Part shown: positions 25,501 to 33,048 of the stretch, one piece after another
Numbering within the stretch: position 1 is the first letter of the stretch
Layout of the letters: each line of letters opens with the position of its first letter
DNA from: F23-D06 sp947165685
Lineage (GTDB): Bacteria; Bacteroidota; Bacteroidia; Bacteroidales; WCHB1-69
Assembly (NCBI GenBank): GCA_947165685.1
Contig: CAMVBK010000002.1
Span: 62,001 to 126,000 of the forward strand
Direction: 5' to 3'
DNA: 64,000 nucleotides
Notes under the pieces: model-generated
The model's input: only the letters and a program-made list of their open reading frames with translations
What the model was told of the DNA's origin: nothing
Database searches by the model: none
Translations under genes and position numbers: made by a program

Positions 25501-26804
25501 CTACCCGATTTGAAACCGAGCGATTGCATGTTGCCCGACACGTTTGCGATGTTTCGGATCAAGGAACTGTCGGCGTAAGTAGTCAGATTGTTGATATTGT
25601 TGTCCGGATATTGTCCACCCGGATATGCCGGATTATAGGAGAGGTTCGCCATTTCCGGATTATATTCACCTAAATCAGTGAAAGCCACAATGTTACGATT
25701 GTTTGTGGTGGCCGCGCCAACGGTAGTGCGCCACACCTCAATCTTGGTAATCACGATAGGGGAGCTTACCAACGGCAGCGTGCTCAAGTATTGGTTGTAA
25801 TGTTCCTCGAAGAAGTGGCCGATGAAGAAGTGCTTGTTCTCCTCATATTCATCAGCCCGGAAATAGAAGTCCGTCTCCTCGGCACCGCCCTCCACAGTGA
25901 TGGTCTGCGTGGAGCCCTTTTTTCGGGATGCCACCGCCGTCAAGTACAAATTACCGAACTTCAGCTGTGTCTTCACACCAAAAAGGCTCTGGCTACCACT
26001 AATCAGAGTGCTGTTCAGCGGGAAAGTGATGTCGCCAAATTCAATAAGTTGCAGAATGTCATCTTCTTTACCATTGTACTTGAGTTTGATTTGGTCCGTT
26101 TTGGTGGTGACCGCCAATTCGTCCGTCGAATAGTTCAGGTTGAACTCGATTTTTTCACCTATTTTGGCTAACAAATTCAGCTGAATATCTTCATCGAAGT
26201 CAAGCTGCAATTGTCGTCGCTGCTTCACAGGAAGCAGGTAATTATCTGTTTGTGTGTATTTTACACCCAATTTCAAACCTACGTTTCCGGAGGGTCGTAT
26301 GTCGATGGTGTTGCTGCCAAAAATGCCCTCGAAAATTTCACCTCCAAGGTGAAGCTGTGGAATCAAGCCGCTGCCGGTTCGGGAGCGGGGACTGCTGCCG
26401 ATGCTGCGGCTTTGGTTCTGCCAGTAATCGTGGATACTCTGCTGGAGGTCGTAGTCGATGTACTCGTTGATGTTCATGTACGCACCCGGCCCGAACGGGG
26501 AGTTACCGGTCATGTACTGGAAATTGTACGTATTGGTCTCCGGGTCATAGATGATGGACTGCCCGATACCCGGCGGGTTGTTCAAGAAAAACGGGTTGTT
26601 GCTGCCCGGGGTAAGCGGGTTGATGTCCGGCTGCGGCAACACCGGCGGGTTGGTGTCAGGAGGACAGATCGGGTATGACAACTGCACTTTCGTAGGCAAT
26701 GTCCGCTTATGGGACAAGCCATTGGCAGCTTCGAGACTGAAATGCCCGAAACCGACCATACAGAGCATTAAAATGACCGCGTGTATATAATGTTTTACTT
26801 TCAA
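19545..26804 (-). CDS. sprA: T9SS outer-membrane translocon SprA (Sov)
   Basis: SprA forms the giant beta-barrel through which T9SS cargo crosses the outer membrane. The 2,419-residue length is typical. A signal peptide (about 1-26) is followed by repeated SprA-family blocks, such as QLDFDEDIQLNLLAKIGEKI, EFGDITFPLNSTLISGSQSL, GSNYEKVESARLLSPSEYS and EMWINELRLSGFDDRQG. The C-terminal third is rich in alternating beta strands and ends in KLMLSQ. Codon quality is even throughout, with no interruption. The gene starts 18 bases after ruvA, so they share a transcript, a neighbourhood known in other Bacteroidota. It would export the cargo at 12831, 16160, 42301 and 53951. Confidence 0.95.
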   Translation of the reverse strand: MKVKHYIHAVILMLCMVGFGHFSLEAANGLSHKRTLPTKVQLSYPICPPDTNPPVLPQPDINPLTPGSNNPFFLNNPPGIGQSIIYDPETNTYNFQYMTGNSPFGPGAYMNINEYIDYDLQQSIHDYWQNQSRSIGSSPRSRTGSGLIPQLHLGGEIFEGIFGSNTIDIRPSGNVGLKLGVKYTQTDNYLLPVKQRRQLQLDFDEDIQLNLLAKIGEKIEFNLNYSTDELAVTTKTDQIKLKYNGKEDDILQLIEFGDITFPLNSTLISGSQSLFGVKTQLKFGNLYLTAVASRKKGSTQTITVEGGAEETDFYFRADEYEENKHFFIGHFFEEHYNQYLSTLPLVSSPIVITKIEVWRTTVGAATTNNRNIVAFTDLGEYNPEMANLSYNPAYPGGQYPDNNINNLTTYADSSLIRNIANVSGNMQSLGFKSGSNYEKVESARLLSPSEYSVNTKLGFISLNSALAADQVLAVAFQYTVIGDDHVYQVGEFSNEVATPNCIRVKLLKSSNLNTKSPLWKLMMKNVYSLSAYQVSPEKFRLNILYTGDAEGTPNGFFTQGAQKGIALIRLMGLDRLNQQQDPSPDGIFDFIDNAHINGGTINSSNGRIYFPTTEPFGKDLRAVLDDPELADKYAFDSLYTMTKTMAQQITNKNKYYIEGSYRSSYGSEFHFQGGGATKSVKVTAGGVTLTENVDYTVNYDMGVVTIINQGILASGTPIQIQPEVDDAYQTDKRMFGLNLDYVFSPDFTVGATLLNLRERPITNKVNYGDEPINNLIWGMNFAYKTELPFLTKAIDLLTFHNTTTKSYLNLDGEFAHFIPGHSRQIGKSGTTYIDNFESAKSTIDLMNMSNWVLASTPQGQPDLFPEASPVSVTASARRQLAYGYNRARMAWYVIDPLFYNSGTAVPRNLSKEDLSQPYARAVYEPELFPYKDFANTQLSTLMTVFNMAFYPSERGSYNYDVDGSEGFSRGLNEDGTLKDPETRWGGIMRKFDNTDFESSNYEYIEFWMMDPFIDNPDHKGGKLYFNLGDISEDILRDGRKFYENGLPEDGSDSDIDFTVWGRVPTKQMVVNSFDNQESSRQHQDVGYDGLPTFREQEFFQETYLERLAAAFGAGSQAYQNAVADPSADNYHYFRGSDYDDADLKVVERYKYYNNADGNSPTDNQSPENYPTAATSMPNMEDMNNDNTLSEDERYYQYVIDLSPDKMVVGENYINDVYEGHPSPLPDGTRPATKWYQFRIPIHNPDKVVNNMSGFNSIRFMRVFMREFEEPIVCRLATFELVRSSWRTYNLSLREDGDYFPTQDDGECSFYVGTVSLEENANRTPVPYVLPPGIVRETAYGMTAQMYQENEQSVTMKVVDLPDGDSRAIYKSTSYDLRQFNNLQMYIHAEDVFTSGDLRDGEVTAFIRLGSDFKENYYEYEMPIEITPWSVSRSDSNRIWPEKNRMYITLDSLVALKMDRNKQVREGHHSSNLIPFTRNDGENRMTVVGNPNLGEVTTIMIGVRNPKKRYPNDNDDMQPKSVEMWINELRLSGFDDRQGFAALLRARTTLADVGDLTLSGTYSTPGFGSIEQSITQRSHETNINFDLATNIDGGKILFPEKWNIKIPVHYDYSLAVVQPEYNPLNPDVKMKDELADLPIAARDSLRFLTNKVTRRQNVNLMNVRKERDFSKGNTKMHIWDIENLDFSYSYSELVQRDEDMEMNNEYIHHGEIGYTFSTNPKNYRPFSRAKWTKNKWLQLIRDFNFTPMPKNITFRTTLHRDLQEFKYRPKSQGNIIIDTNYVKSFDWTRNYAINWDIFQSLKLEFKADASARIDEPDGRIDTRTEKDSVWRCLGRGGRTTDYRQTFNATYQVPINKIPLFKFVSANVRYSSMYMFNASALSLAYLGNTIQNSQNIQGNASLNFVTLYNSVPYLKKVNQGIIRNNTNAGKNGGRKAGKDDVVEEVEKGKKGKGRDKNDSLREKPEIGRIILDGTLRLLMSVRNVSATFSQGRGTVLPGYMHSATLVGHTKESSGPGFLFMFGGQPDIQTIGARNHWLTTDSLMNTAYQRTKNQVINFRATVEPFRDFRIDVSANRNFTENFSEYFHVDELGNVSHYTPQRSGSFSMTYCGLGTFFKNHDELFQDFRAVRAQLSERYAEHNPNYTGEVDPETGFPVGYSAISQDVLMGAFFTTYLGKDAKKADIFSPFLKIPLPNWRVNYNGLTKIKGMEKVFQSFSLIHNYTCNYNVGGYSTNIAYTQDANGFPTAYNTLGDFIATHELSQMALTEQFAPLIGFDMTLKNSMLLKVEYKQSRNLSLSFANTQITETTSKEVAVSAGYRFKDIKIGLVFSGMKRQFVSDLNVTAGFGLKDNQTMLRRITEDDQQVTSGALNITINAAADYQFSRLVGLKFYYNHTINKPKNKNQYNNMNFETGIELKLMLSQ

Positions 26805-26822
26805 GTTCCTTTTCTTTTTTTG

Positions 26823-27413
26823 TTACAACAATTTCAGAGACTTCTTAATAAGCTCTTCTACAGACAGTTGCATTCCTTCTGCTTTGATAATCTTGTCCAA
26901 AACTGTCTCAGCGCCAGACTTCGGGAATCCCAAAGCGACAAGAGCAGATAACGCTTCATATTTGTTATTATTGTATGTGGCATTAATTTTTGTTGCATCC
27001 GCCCAGGAGGCCTTCTTGGCTTTGTCCTTCAGCTCGATGACTACACGCTGGGCCGTCTTCGCCCCAATGCCTTTCACCGACTGGATAGCTTTCACATCCT
27101 CCGTGGCGATGGCGTTGAGGACCTCGCCTACGCTCATGGATGACAATATCAACCGCGACGTGTTCGGACCGATGCCGTTGACGGAAATCAGCAGCTTGAA
27201 CAATTCGCGCTCCTCCTCCGTGGCAAAGCCGTACAGCACCTGCGCATCCTCCTTCACAATGAAATGGGTGAGCAGCTTGACCTCCGACTTGTCCCGGATT
27301 TCGGAAAAAGTGGCTAACGAGATATTGACATAGTACCCCACCCCGCCGGCGGTTTCAACAATCACATACGCGGGGTTGACCTCTTCTATTCTGCCTTTGA
27401 TATGGTTTATCAT
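26823..27413 (-). CDS. ruvA: Holliday junction helicase subunit RuvA
   Basis: RuvA binds four-way DNA junctions and loads the RuvB motor. The start at 27413 gives MINHIKGRIEEVNPAYVIVE, 196 residues, the normal length. Visible marks are the N-terminal OB fold (GGVGYYVNIS), the helix-hairpin-helix pair (LISVNGIGPNTSRLIL and IQSVKGIGAKTAQRVVIELKDK) and the C-terminal RuvB-binding UBA-like domain (EALSALVALGFPKSGAE). Its promoter -7 element is TATCTTTG (27440-27433). sprA follows after 18 bases. Confidence 0.97.
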   Translation of the reverse strand: MINHIKGRIEEVNPAYVIVETAGGVGYYVNISLATFSEIRDKSEVKLLTHFIVKEDAQVLYGFATEEERELFKLLISVNGIGPNTSRLILSSMSVGEVLNAIATEDVKAIQSVKGIGAKTAQRVVIELKDKAKKASWADATKINATYNNNKYEALSALVALGFPKSGAETVLDKIIKAEGMQLSVEELIKKSLKLL

Positions 27414-27452
27414 ATTCGTAAAAAACAAGCGGCAAAGATACAAAATTTGGGC

Positions 27453-29534
27453 TTATCTTCCATTTGACAAATTTCTATCCGCCGTATAGGTAAATGGAAT
27501 ACCCTTTTCCGAGCAAAAATCCCGCCACCGTTGCACATAGAACGGAGTGTTGGAGCCGTCGGCCACCACCTCCGAGAAAGGCAGCGCCGCCATCAATGAC
27601 TCAGGAAGCATCCGCGGGTTTTGACGCAAAAGCAGGCAATCAACTCGCAAACTGTCGGACAACCCTATTCCAATAATTTCCTCTTTTCGAGTCAACATGT
27701 AGTAGGTCTTGTCGCGAAACCGGATGAAGTTGCCCCGTTTGCACAGAAATGGAGTGTCGTAGGCCGAAGTGTCGCACGGCACAACGACCATCCGCTGATG
27801 ATGCCGCAGGACATGGTTGCGGACGTTATATTGGTAGAGTTTGTCGTCAGAGCTGCGGATGGAGTCGGAGAACAGCACCGCATGACCCGCAAAGGCGAAG
27901 GATACCGCGCTGCATTTCCGAATATGGTAGGTCAAGAACTCCGTTTCCCTGTCCATCCTCAGCTTTCTCACGGAAAAAGAGCTACAAAACGAAACGAATA
28001 GTCCGCACATCAGCCAGAACACCTTTCGGCTTCGTTGGTGCAACAAATAACAAAAGCACCCTATAACTCCGTATAACAGAATTACTTGCACTATGTGGTA
28101 GTCGATATTTTCCGTAACAGCATGAGGAAGTCTCTCCACAAACTGGATGATGCTGTTCATAATCCGGATCTCCATCGTTAATAGCCACGACAAACACTTG
28201 GAAACAAAGGGGATAAGCGAAACAGGCAACAGTGCGACACCCGTGACGATGACCACAAAGGAGAGCGCAATCACACTTAAATTGGAAAGCATGAAATAGT
28301 TGGGAAATTGGGCAAAGTAGTAGATGGATATAGGGGATGTGCCGAGCTGTGCGGCCACAGAAACAGTCAGAAGTTCCCAAAAATACTTTCCAATTCGAGT
28401 GCGGCACTGGTAAATGGCGGCGAGTTTCGGCTGAAACAAAACGATACCCGCCACCGCAAGATAACTAAGCTGGAATCCCACCTCAAACAATAGCAATGGA
28501 TTGATAACCAATAAGATGAACGCAGATGCAAACAGACTGTGGAACACGTTGGTGTTGCGTCTGAGCACTTGTCCCACCGCCACGAAGGTGAACATGGCGG
28601 CCGAACGCGTCACGGACGGGGCGAGGCCGGTAATATGCGCATATAGCCAAATCAAAAGCAGAACAAGTATGGTTTTGCAGAACCTTGAGGCACGGAAAAA
28701 GTCTAATGGTTTCAGTAAGAAGTTGATTATCATGAAAATAACACCCACATGCATACCTGAAACGCATAGAATATGGCTCACCCCTGCCGACGAATAGGAA
28801 GCCCGGAGCTCAGGATCGAGCGTGTCGTCGTCACCCAATAAGATGGCTTTCAGAACATCCAGCTCCTCGCCGCTCATACCTGCAGACACATACATGGATG
28901 TCAAGTGGTTACGGGCTTTCTGCGCCAAGCATTTCAACCTGTTTGCGGGCTGGTTCCCAACATATTCCCACGCCCCGTCTCGCACGAAACCAGAATAGTA
29001 GATGCCTCGCCGACGCATGTACAACTGGTTGTCGAAGCCGTCGGGGTTGCACGGCGGGGCTATGCGCGACAGATTGGCGTGCACAAGCAACAGGTCGCCA
29101 TAACGCAAGGCGGAAGCGGCCTCGGAAGATTGCAGATAAAGCAGGATTCTCCCTCTATTCGCCTTATTGTCAATGCTTTGCATCACCTCGGCATCCACTT
29201 TCACGCTTTTTCCCTTCTTTGCAGGCTCCTCCGCGACACGCACGAACCAATCTTGTGACGATGCCAGTTGATCCAAGTAAGATGGAGGTTGGAACTTGTT
29301 GTTTGTCAGTGTTATACCTGTCATAAGGAAAGCCGCACACATGACCAATGTACGTAACCAGCGCCAGCGGTAGGACTTCAAATACGTCAGACCTGCCGAC
29401 AACACATAAAGGACGGCCGCTGACCATAAGAAACACTGACAGACCTTCTCTGAAAAGTCACCGATATAGGCGACGAGAATGCCCAAAACATACGGAAAGA
29501 GAACTTTCGTAACGGGATAATTTTCTATTTTCAT
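27453..29534 (-). CDS. comEC: ComEC/Rec2-family DNA uptake membrane protein
   Basis: Inner-membrane channel protein of 693 residues for transport of single-stranded DNA in natural transformation. The N-terminal hydrophobic part and DUF4131-like soluble domain are followed by the multi-helix Competence domain with SSAGVSHILCVSGMHVGVIF and LLVINPLLLFEVGFQLSYLAVAG. The last about 150 residues correspond to the metallo-beta-lactamase position but lack an obvious HxHxDH motif, as in the shorter Bacteroidota forms. The gene is divergent from rnz, with its own -7 element at 29625-29617. Confidence 0.9.
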   Translation of the reverse strand: MKIENYPVTKVLFPYVLGILVAYIGDFSEKVCQCFLWSAAVLYVLSAGLTYLKSYRWRWLRTLVMCAAFLMTGITLTNNKFQPPSYLDQLASSQDWFVRVAEEPAKKGKSVKVDAEVMQSIDNKANRGRILLYLQSSEAASALRYGDLLLVHANLSRIAPPCNPDGFDNQLYMRRRGIYYSGFVRDGAWEYVGNQPANRLKCLAQKARNHLTSMYVSAGMSGEELDVLKAILLGDDDTLDPELRASYSSAGVSHILCVSGMHVGVIFMIINFLLKPLDFFRASRFCKTILVLLLIWLYAHITGLAPSVTRSAAMFTFVAVGQVLRRNTNVFHSLFASAFILLVINPLLLFEVGFQLSYLAVAGIVLFQPKLAAIYQCRTRIGKYFWELLTVSVAAQLGTSPISIYYFAQFPNYFMLSNLSVIALSFVVIVTGVALLPVSLIPFVSKCLSWLLTMEIRIMNSIIQFVERLPHAVTENIDYHIVQVILLYGVIGCFCYLLHQRSRKVFWLMCGLFVSFCSSFSVRKLRMDRETEFLTYHIRKCSAVSFAFAGHAVLFSDSIRSSDDKLYQYNVRNHVLRHHQRMVVVPCDTSAYDTPFLCKRGNFIRFRDKTYYMLTRKEEIIGIGLSDSLRVDCLLLRQNPRMLPESLMAALPFSEVVADGSNTPFYVQRWRDFCSEKGIPFTYTADRNLSNGR

Positions 29535-29616
29535 CGTTCATGATTATAATAATAAATTGTTTTACAATATTTTACGCCAACTATTTTGTCTTCCGCCTCA
29601 TGATTGTTTTCAAGAT

Positions 29617-29666
29617 GCAAAAATACTTTTTTTTAGAAAACATCAACATGTTTTTTGTATTTTTGC
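29617..29666. promoter_or_regulatory. Divergent comEC and rnz promoters
   Basis: Minus-strand TTG (29646-29644) and TATTTTTG (29625-29618) lead to comEC. Plus-strand TATTTTTGC (29658-29666) lies eleven bases before the rnz start. The position of the latter shows that the rnz frame upstream of 29677 is not translated. Confidence 0.65.
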
Positions 29667-29676
29667 AAAAAAAATT

Positions 29677-30594
29677 ATGAATGATTTCAGACTAACGATA
29701 TTGGGATGCGGGAGTGCCAAACCGACGCTGCGCCATCACACCTCCTCGCAGGTGGTCAGCTACATGGGCGAGCACTATATGATTGACTGCGGCGAAGGCA
29801 CCCAACAACAGCTGATGCGCTTCAACATTCGTCCCGGAAAGCTTCACACCATCTTCATCAGCCATTCACATGGCGACCACTGTCTGGGCCTGGTGGGCAT
29901 GCTGGCATCATGGGCGTTGACCAACCGCGCCGATGACGTTCACCTCTATATCCCGCACGATTTGGAAAACATTCTTCGGGCACAGATTGATTTTTTCGTC
30001 CTATATGCAGGATATCGCATCCACATTCATCCCATCAACTGTCTGAAGCCAACTGTCATTTTTGAAGATAATCACTTCATAGTCAGTGCATTTCCTTTAG
30101 ACCACCGCATTCCCTGCTTTGGGTTTCTGTTCCAAGAGAAGGAAGGGAAGCGGCACATCAGGCCGGAATGCATTCAGCAGTATGACATTCCGTTCGCCGT
30201 TTGCGACGATATCAAAAGCGGGGCGGACTTTGTGACCACTGACGGGCAGGTCATTCCGAATGAGCGGTTGACTACTCCTCCGGCCGCGACACGCCGCTAC
30301 GCTTACCTCAGCGACACGCGCCCGGTGATGAAATATGCCGATCCGCTGCAAGGGGTGGATGTAGTCTATCACGAGGCCACCTACCTCAGTAGCGAGTCTG
30401 CGAAAGCCTTTGAATATTACCATTCCACCGCTGAAGGGGCGGGAAAATTCGCTGCGGCATGTGGCGCAAAACAACTTCTGATTGGCCATCTCTCCTCAAG
30501 CTATGAAAAAAACGAAGAGGCTTTGGCGAAAGAGGCGGCCAATTGGTTCCCAAACACCTTGCTGGTTCAGGAAGGCATGGTTGTAAAACTTTAA
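29677..30594 (+). CDS. rnz: Ribonuclease Z
   Basis: Endonuclease that removes the 3' trailer of tRNA precursors, needed where CCA is not encoded, as for both tRNAs here. The 305-residue product starts MNDFRLTILGCGSAKPTLRH and has the zinc motif SHSHGDHCLGL, the PLDHRIPCFGF block, the LSDTRP segment and HEATYL. The usual AxDxHST-type ending appears as STAEGAGKFAAACGAKQLLIGHLSSSY. The start at 29677 is set by the promoter position. Confidence 0.95.
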   Translation: MNDFRLTILGCGSAKPTLRHHTSSQVVSYMGEHYMIDCGEGTQQQLMRFNIRPGKLHTIFISHSHGDHCLGLVGMLASWALTNRADDVHLYIPHDLENILRAQIDFFVLYAGYRIHIHPINCLKPTVIFEDNHFIVSAFPLDHRIPCFGFLFQEKEGKRHIRPECIQQYDIPFAVCDDIKSGADFVTTDGQVIPNERLTTPPAATRRYAYLSDTRPVMKYADPLQGVDVVYHEATYLSSESAKAFEYYHSTAEGAGKFAAACGAKQLLIGHLSSSYEKNEEALAKEAANWFPNTLLVQEGMVVKL

Positions 30595-30608
30595 GACGAA
30601 AAAGCCCG

Positions 30609-31133
30609 CTATTTAAGATACAAATCCACCAAACCATCGGGGGTGGAGACATGGAGGACTTTGTTATCACGGTCCACTTTTGTGACAAACTGACTGGACG
30701 CCGGGATGAGGATTTCCGCACCGTCATGATCGACCTGCATGAGCGGATTGTTGGCCAGCTCCATGAAGTCCTTGCAGGTGCCAATCACCCCTAACCGATC
30801 ATCTATCACCTGAAAACCGATTACTTCATGAAAATAGAAACGGTTTCCGGTGAGTTTGGGAAGGCTACTGAGTGGCAGGTACAGGTCTGTTTGAACGAAC
30901 TCCCGCACATTGTCCATATCCACGTCCTGCAACTTGACCACGAACTGATTATTCCCTCTATATTGCAGGTTTTCAATCATATATGGAAGCATTTCACCAT
31001 CTGTTTCGATGAACACGGAGGTGAGATCCAAGTAGCGTTCGCAATCATCGACATCAAAAAAGGCACACAACTCGCCTTTCAGTCCGAAAGGTTTCGTTAG
31101 TGTGCCTAAATAGTAGAAGTTTTTGTCTGCCAT
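30609..31133 (-). CDS. rimM: 16S rRNA processing protein RimM
   Basis: Assembly factor for the 30S subunit head. The 174-residue protein contains the N-terminal RimM barrel (YLGTLTKPFGLKGEL) and a C-terminal PRC-barrel-like domain (YFHEVIGFQVIDDRLGVIGT through ILIPASSQFVTKVDRDNKVL). It starts 17 bases after the rpsP stop in the same direction, the normal rpsP-rimM operon. trmD and rplS, common next members, are not here. Confidence 0.95.
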   Translation of the reverse strand: MADKNFYYLGTLTKPFGLKGELCAFFDVDDCERYLDLTSVFIETDGEMLPYMIENLQYRGNNQFVVKLQDVDMDNVREFVQTDLYLPLSSLPKLTGNRFYFHEVIGFQVIDDRLGVIGTCKDFMELANNPLMQVDHDGAEILIPASSQFVTKVDRDNKVLHVSTPDGLVDLYLK

Positions 31134-31150
31134 GTCGAAGGCGGAAAAAA

Positions 31151-31723
31151 CTATTCAGCGGCCTGTTCAGCCTCGGCGGCAGGAGCTTCTGCTTCCTGGG
31201 CGGCAGCCTCAGCGGCAGCGGCTTCAGCAGCTTCCTGGGCGGCCTTGGCTTGAGCGGCAGCGATTTCGGCAGCCTTGGCGGCCACCTTGGCGGAAATGGC
31301 TTCCTTCACCTTGGTTTCAGCGGCGAGACGCTCTTTCACGACTTTGCGCTTTGCCTCACGCTCTGCGTTCTCCACATCTTTCAGTTTGGAGTTCTTCTCC
31401 TGCTTCCAAGCTTCGAACTTGCGCTGAGCCTCGTTTTCGCTGAATGCACCCTTGGCGACACCGCCTCTGAGGTGTTTCATCAAATAGACACCTTCGCGTT
31501 TGAGAATCGCACGGGCCGTGTCAGAAGGAGTGGCACCCACTTCCAGCCAATACAGCGCTCTGTCGAAGTTGATGCAGATGGATGCGGGATTGGTCAGCGG
31601 GTTGTAGGTACCCAAGTCCTCGATGAATCGTCCGTCACGGGGTGCTCGACCATCCGCAATTACAAGGTGGTAGAAAGGTTGGTTTTTCTTACCGCGTCTT
31701 TGTAATCTGATTCTTGTTGCCAT
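31151..31723 (-). CDS. rpsP: 30S ribosomal protein S16 with long Ala/Glu-rich tail
   Basis: The first about 85 residues are standard S16 (MATRIRLQRRGKKNQPFYHL, VADGRAPRDGRFIEDLGTYN, YWLEVGATPSDTARAIL). A tail of about 100 residues follows: a lysine-rich helix, then a very Ala/Glu-rich stretch ending AEQAAE. Total length is 190, against 80-90 in many bacteria; extended S16 is common in Bacteroidota. The promoter -7 element TATTTTTG (31765-31758) lies upstream, and rimM follows. Confidence 0.96.
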   Translation of the reverse strand: MATRIRLQRRGKKNQPFYHLVIADGRAPRDGRFIEDLGTYNPLTNPASICINFDRALYWLEVGATPSDTARAILKREGVYLMKHLRGGVAKGAFSENEAQRKFEAWKQEKNSKLKDVENAEREAKRKVVKERLAAETKVKEAISAKVAAKAAEIAAAQAKAAQEAAEAAAAEAAAQEAEAPAAEAEQAAE

Positions 31724-31778
31724 AAATACGTTTTTTTAAGGGTTAAAAATTAGGCGGCAAAAATACACTTTTTATCAT

Positions 31779-32867
31779 TCAGTCAGACAGATGCAAAAGT
31801 TTTTTTCCGAAAGACTGTTCCATTGGCCTATCTTGGGACTGAAACTGGTCGGAAAACTCCACAAACACGGGCAAATGATCCGCAAATCCGCCGATATAGC
31901 GCGGTCCGAGGAAGGTCCGGTAGCTTTTCTTTCCGCCATACTTCTCATCGTCAACCAGCAGGAAGTCGGCATCGAAAACATGCGCCTGCCCGATTTGGTG
32001 CACTCCTGTCGAATCCGTCAGCCAAGCATCGGACACGACGAATTGGTCCAAACAACCCCAAAAATCCTCATGCTTGTGTGACCCGTACAGGCTTTGTCGG
32101 GCAAGAGGCAACATCAGGTTGTACAAGGTGTCGCGGGGCAGGCGTGGACCATACTCCCGTACCCGGAGGTAATCGGTCATGCTTTCGTCAGTGGCATAGT
32201 CGTTGAAGTCACCAGTAATCAGGATTTTGGCGCGGCGATCCTCAGCCATCAGCGAGTCCACCCATCGCCGCACAACAGTGGCGTAATAGTTGCGCTTGGG
32301 CACCGTGGCCGCATAACCGCCGTAACGCGAGGTCCAGTGATTGACAAATAGGTGCAGCGAGTCCCCCGACGGGAACTGCACCACAGCGTACAGGACGTCC
32401 CGATTGCGGGCAAAGGTGTCGAACGGGAATACAACTGGAATCTTGCTGCTGCGCAAGATCCGGATGCAGCTGTCGCGGTACAGCATTGCCACATCCACGC
32501 CGCGGCGGTCCGGTGAATCGTAGTGCACATACCGATATCCCATCTTCCGCAGCGGCGAGTTGTAGCACAAATCTTTGAGAACCTGCTCGTTTTCAATCTC
32601 CGCCAAACCGACAAGCCACGGCGGGTCACCCTCTCCCGCCGCCAATATCACCTTTCCAATCATGGACACTTTTCGCAAATACTTCTTGTAGGTCCAGTGA
32701 TAGCTGCCTGTCGGTGTAAAATCATCGTCTGCTTTCAGACTGTCGTCCGAAGGGTGAAACAGATTCTCCACATTGTAGAACATGATTCTATGCAGGGCAC
32801 CGCTTTGTTGCGCCTCCCCGCACATATATACCATTATACCACATATCAAAAAGAAAAAATTCTTCAT
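31779..32867 (-). CDS. Secreted endonuclease/exonuclease/phosphatase family protein
   Basis: A 362-residue protein with a signal peptide ending GEAQQ. Its core is the EEP fold: MFYNVENLF (Asn), VGLAEIENE (metal Glu), RGVDVAMLYR, VNHWTSRYGG, ITGDFNDYATDES (Asp/Asn) and FADHLPVFVEF (Asp-His). All key residues are present, so a periplasmic or extracellular phosphodiesterase or nuclease activity is likely; the substrate is open. It has its own promoter -7 element (32896-32889). Confidence 0.88.
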   Translation of the reverse strand: MKNFFFLICGIMVYMCGEAQQSGALHRIMFYNVENLFHPSDDSLKADDDFTPTGSYHWTYKKYLRKVSMIGKVILAAGEGDPPWLVGLAEIENEQVLKDLCYNSPLRKMGYRYVHYDSPDRRGVDVAMLYRDSCIRILRSSKIPVVFPFDTFARNRDVLYAVVQFPSGDSLHLFVNHWTSRYGGYAATVPKRNYYATVVRRWVDSLMAEDRRAKILITGDFNDYATDESMTDYLRVREYGPRLPRDTLYNLMLPLARQSLYGSHKHEDFWGCLDQFVVSDAWLTDSTGVHQIGQAHVFDADFLLVDDEKYGGKKSYRTFLGPRYIGGFADHLPVFVEFSDQFQSQDRPMEQSFGKKLLHLSD

Positions 32868-32983
32868 TTCGTTTTCATTTTGTCACGGCAAAAATACACC
32901 AGAACAAAATGAAAATCAAGAGTTTTGAAAAATTTTTTGCAACACACTGTCAACAAGTGCGTTAAACCTAAAAATTAATGTTT

Positions 32984-33014
32984 ATTAAGCTTAATCTTAA
33001 CTAATATTAGTTAA
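32984..33014. repeat. Two adjacent AT-rich palindromes
   Basis: ATTAAGCTTAAT (32984-32995) and TTAACTAATATTAGTTAA (32997-33014) are perfect palindromes one base apart. They lie 35 bases past the stop of the WbpB-like gene. They could be part of a terminator with the following poly-A/T run, or a regulator site. The rest of 32897-33048 holds nothing I recognise. Confidence 0.45.
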
Positions 33015-33048
33015 AAAAAAGAGGCTGTTTGGAAGGATTTCGTATCAT

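Noticed and set aside
31151..31723. Fusion of S16 to another gene
   Set aside because: The long Ala/Glu-rich tail is low-complexity and a common extension of S16 in Bacteroidota, not a separate domain.
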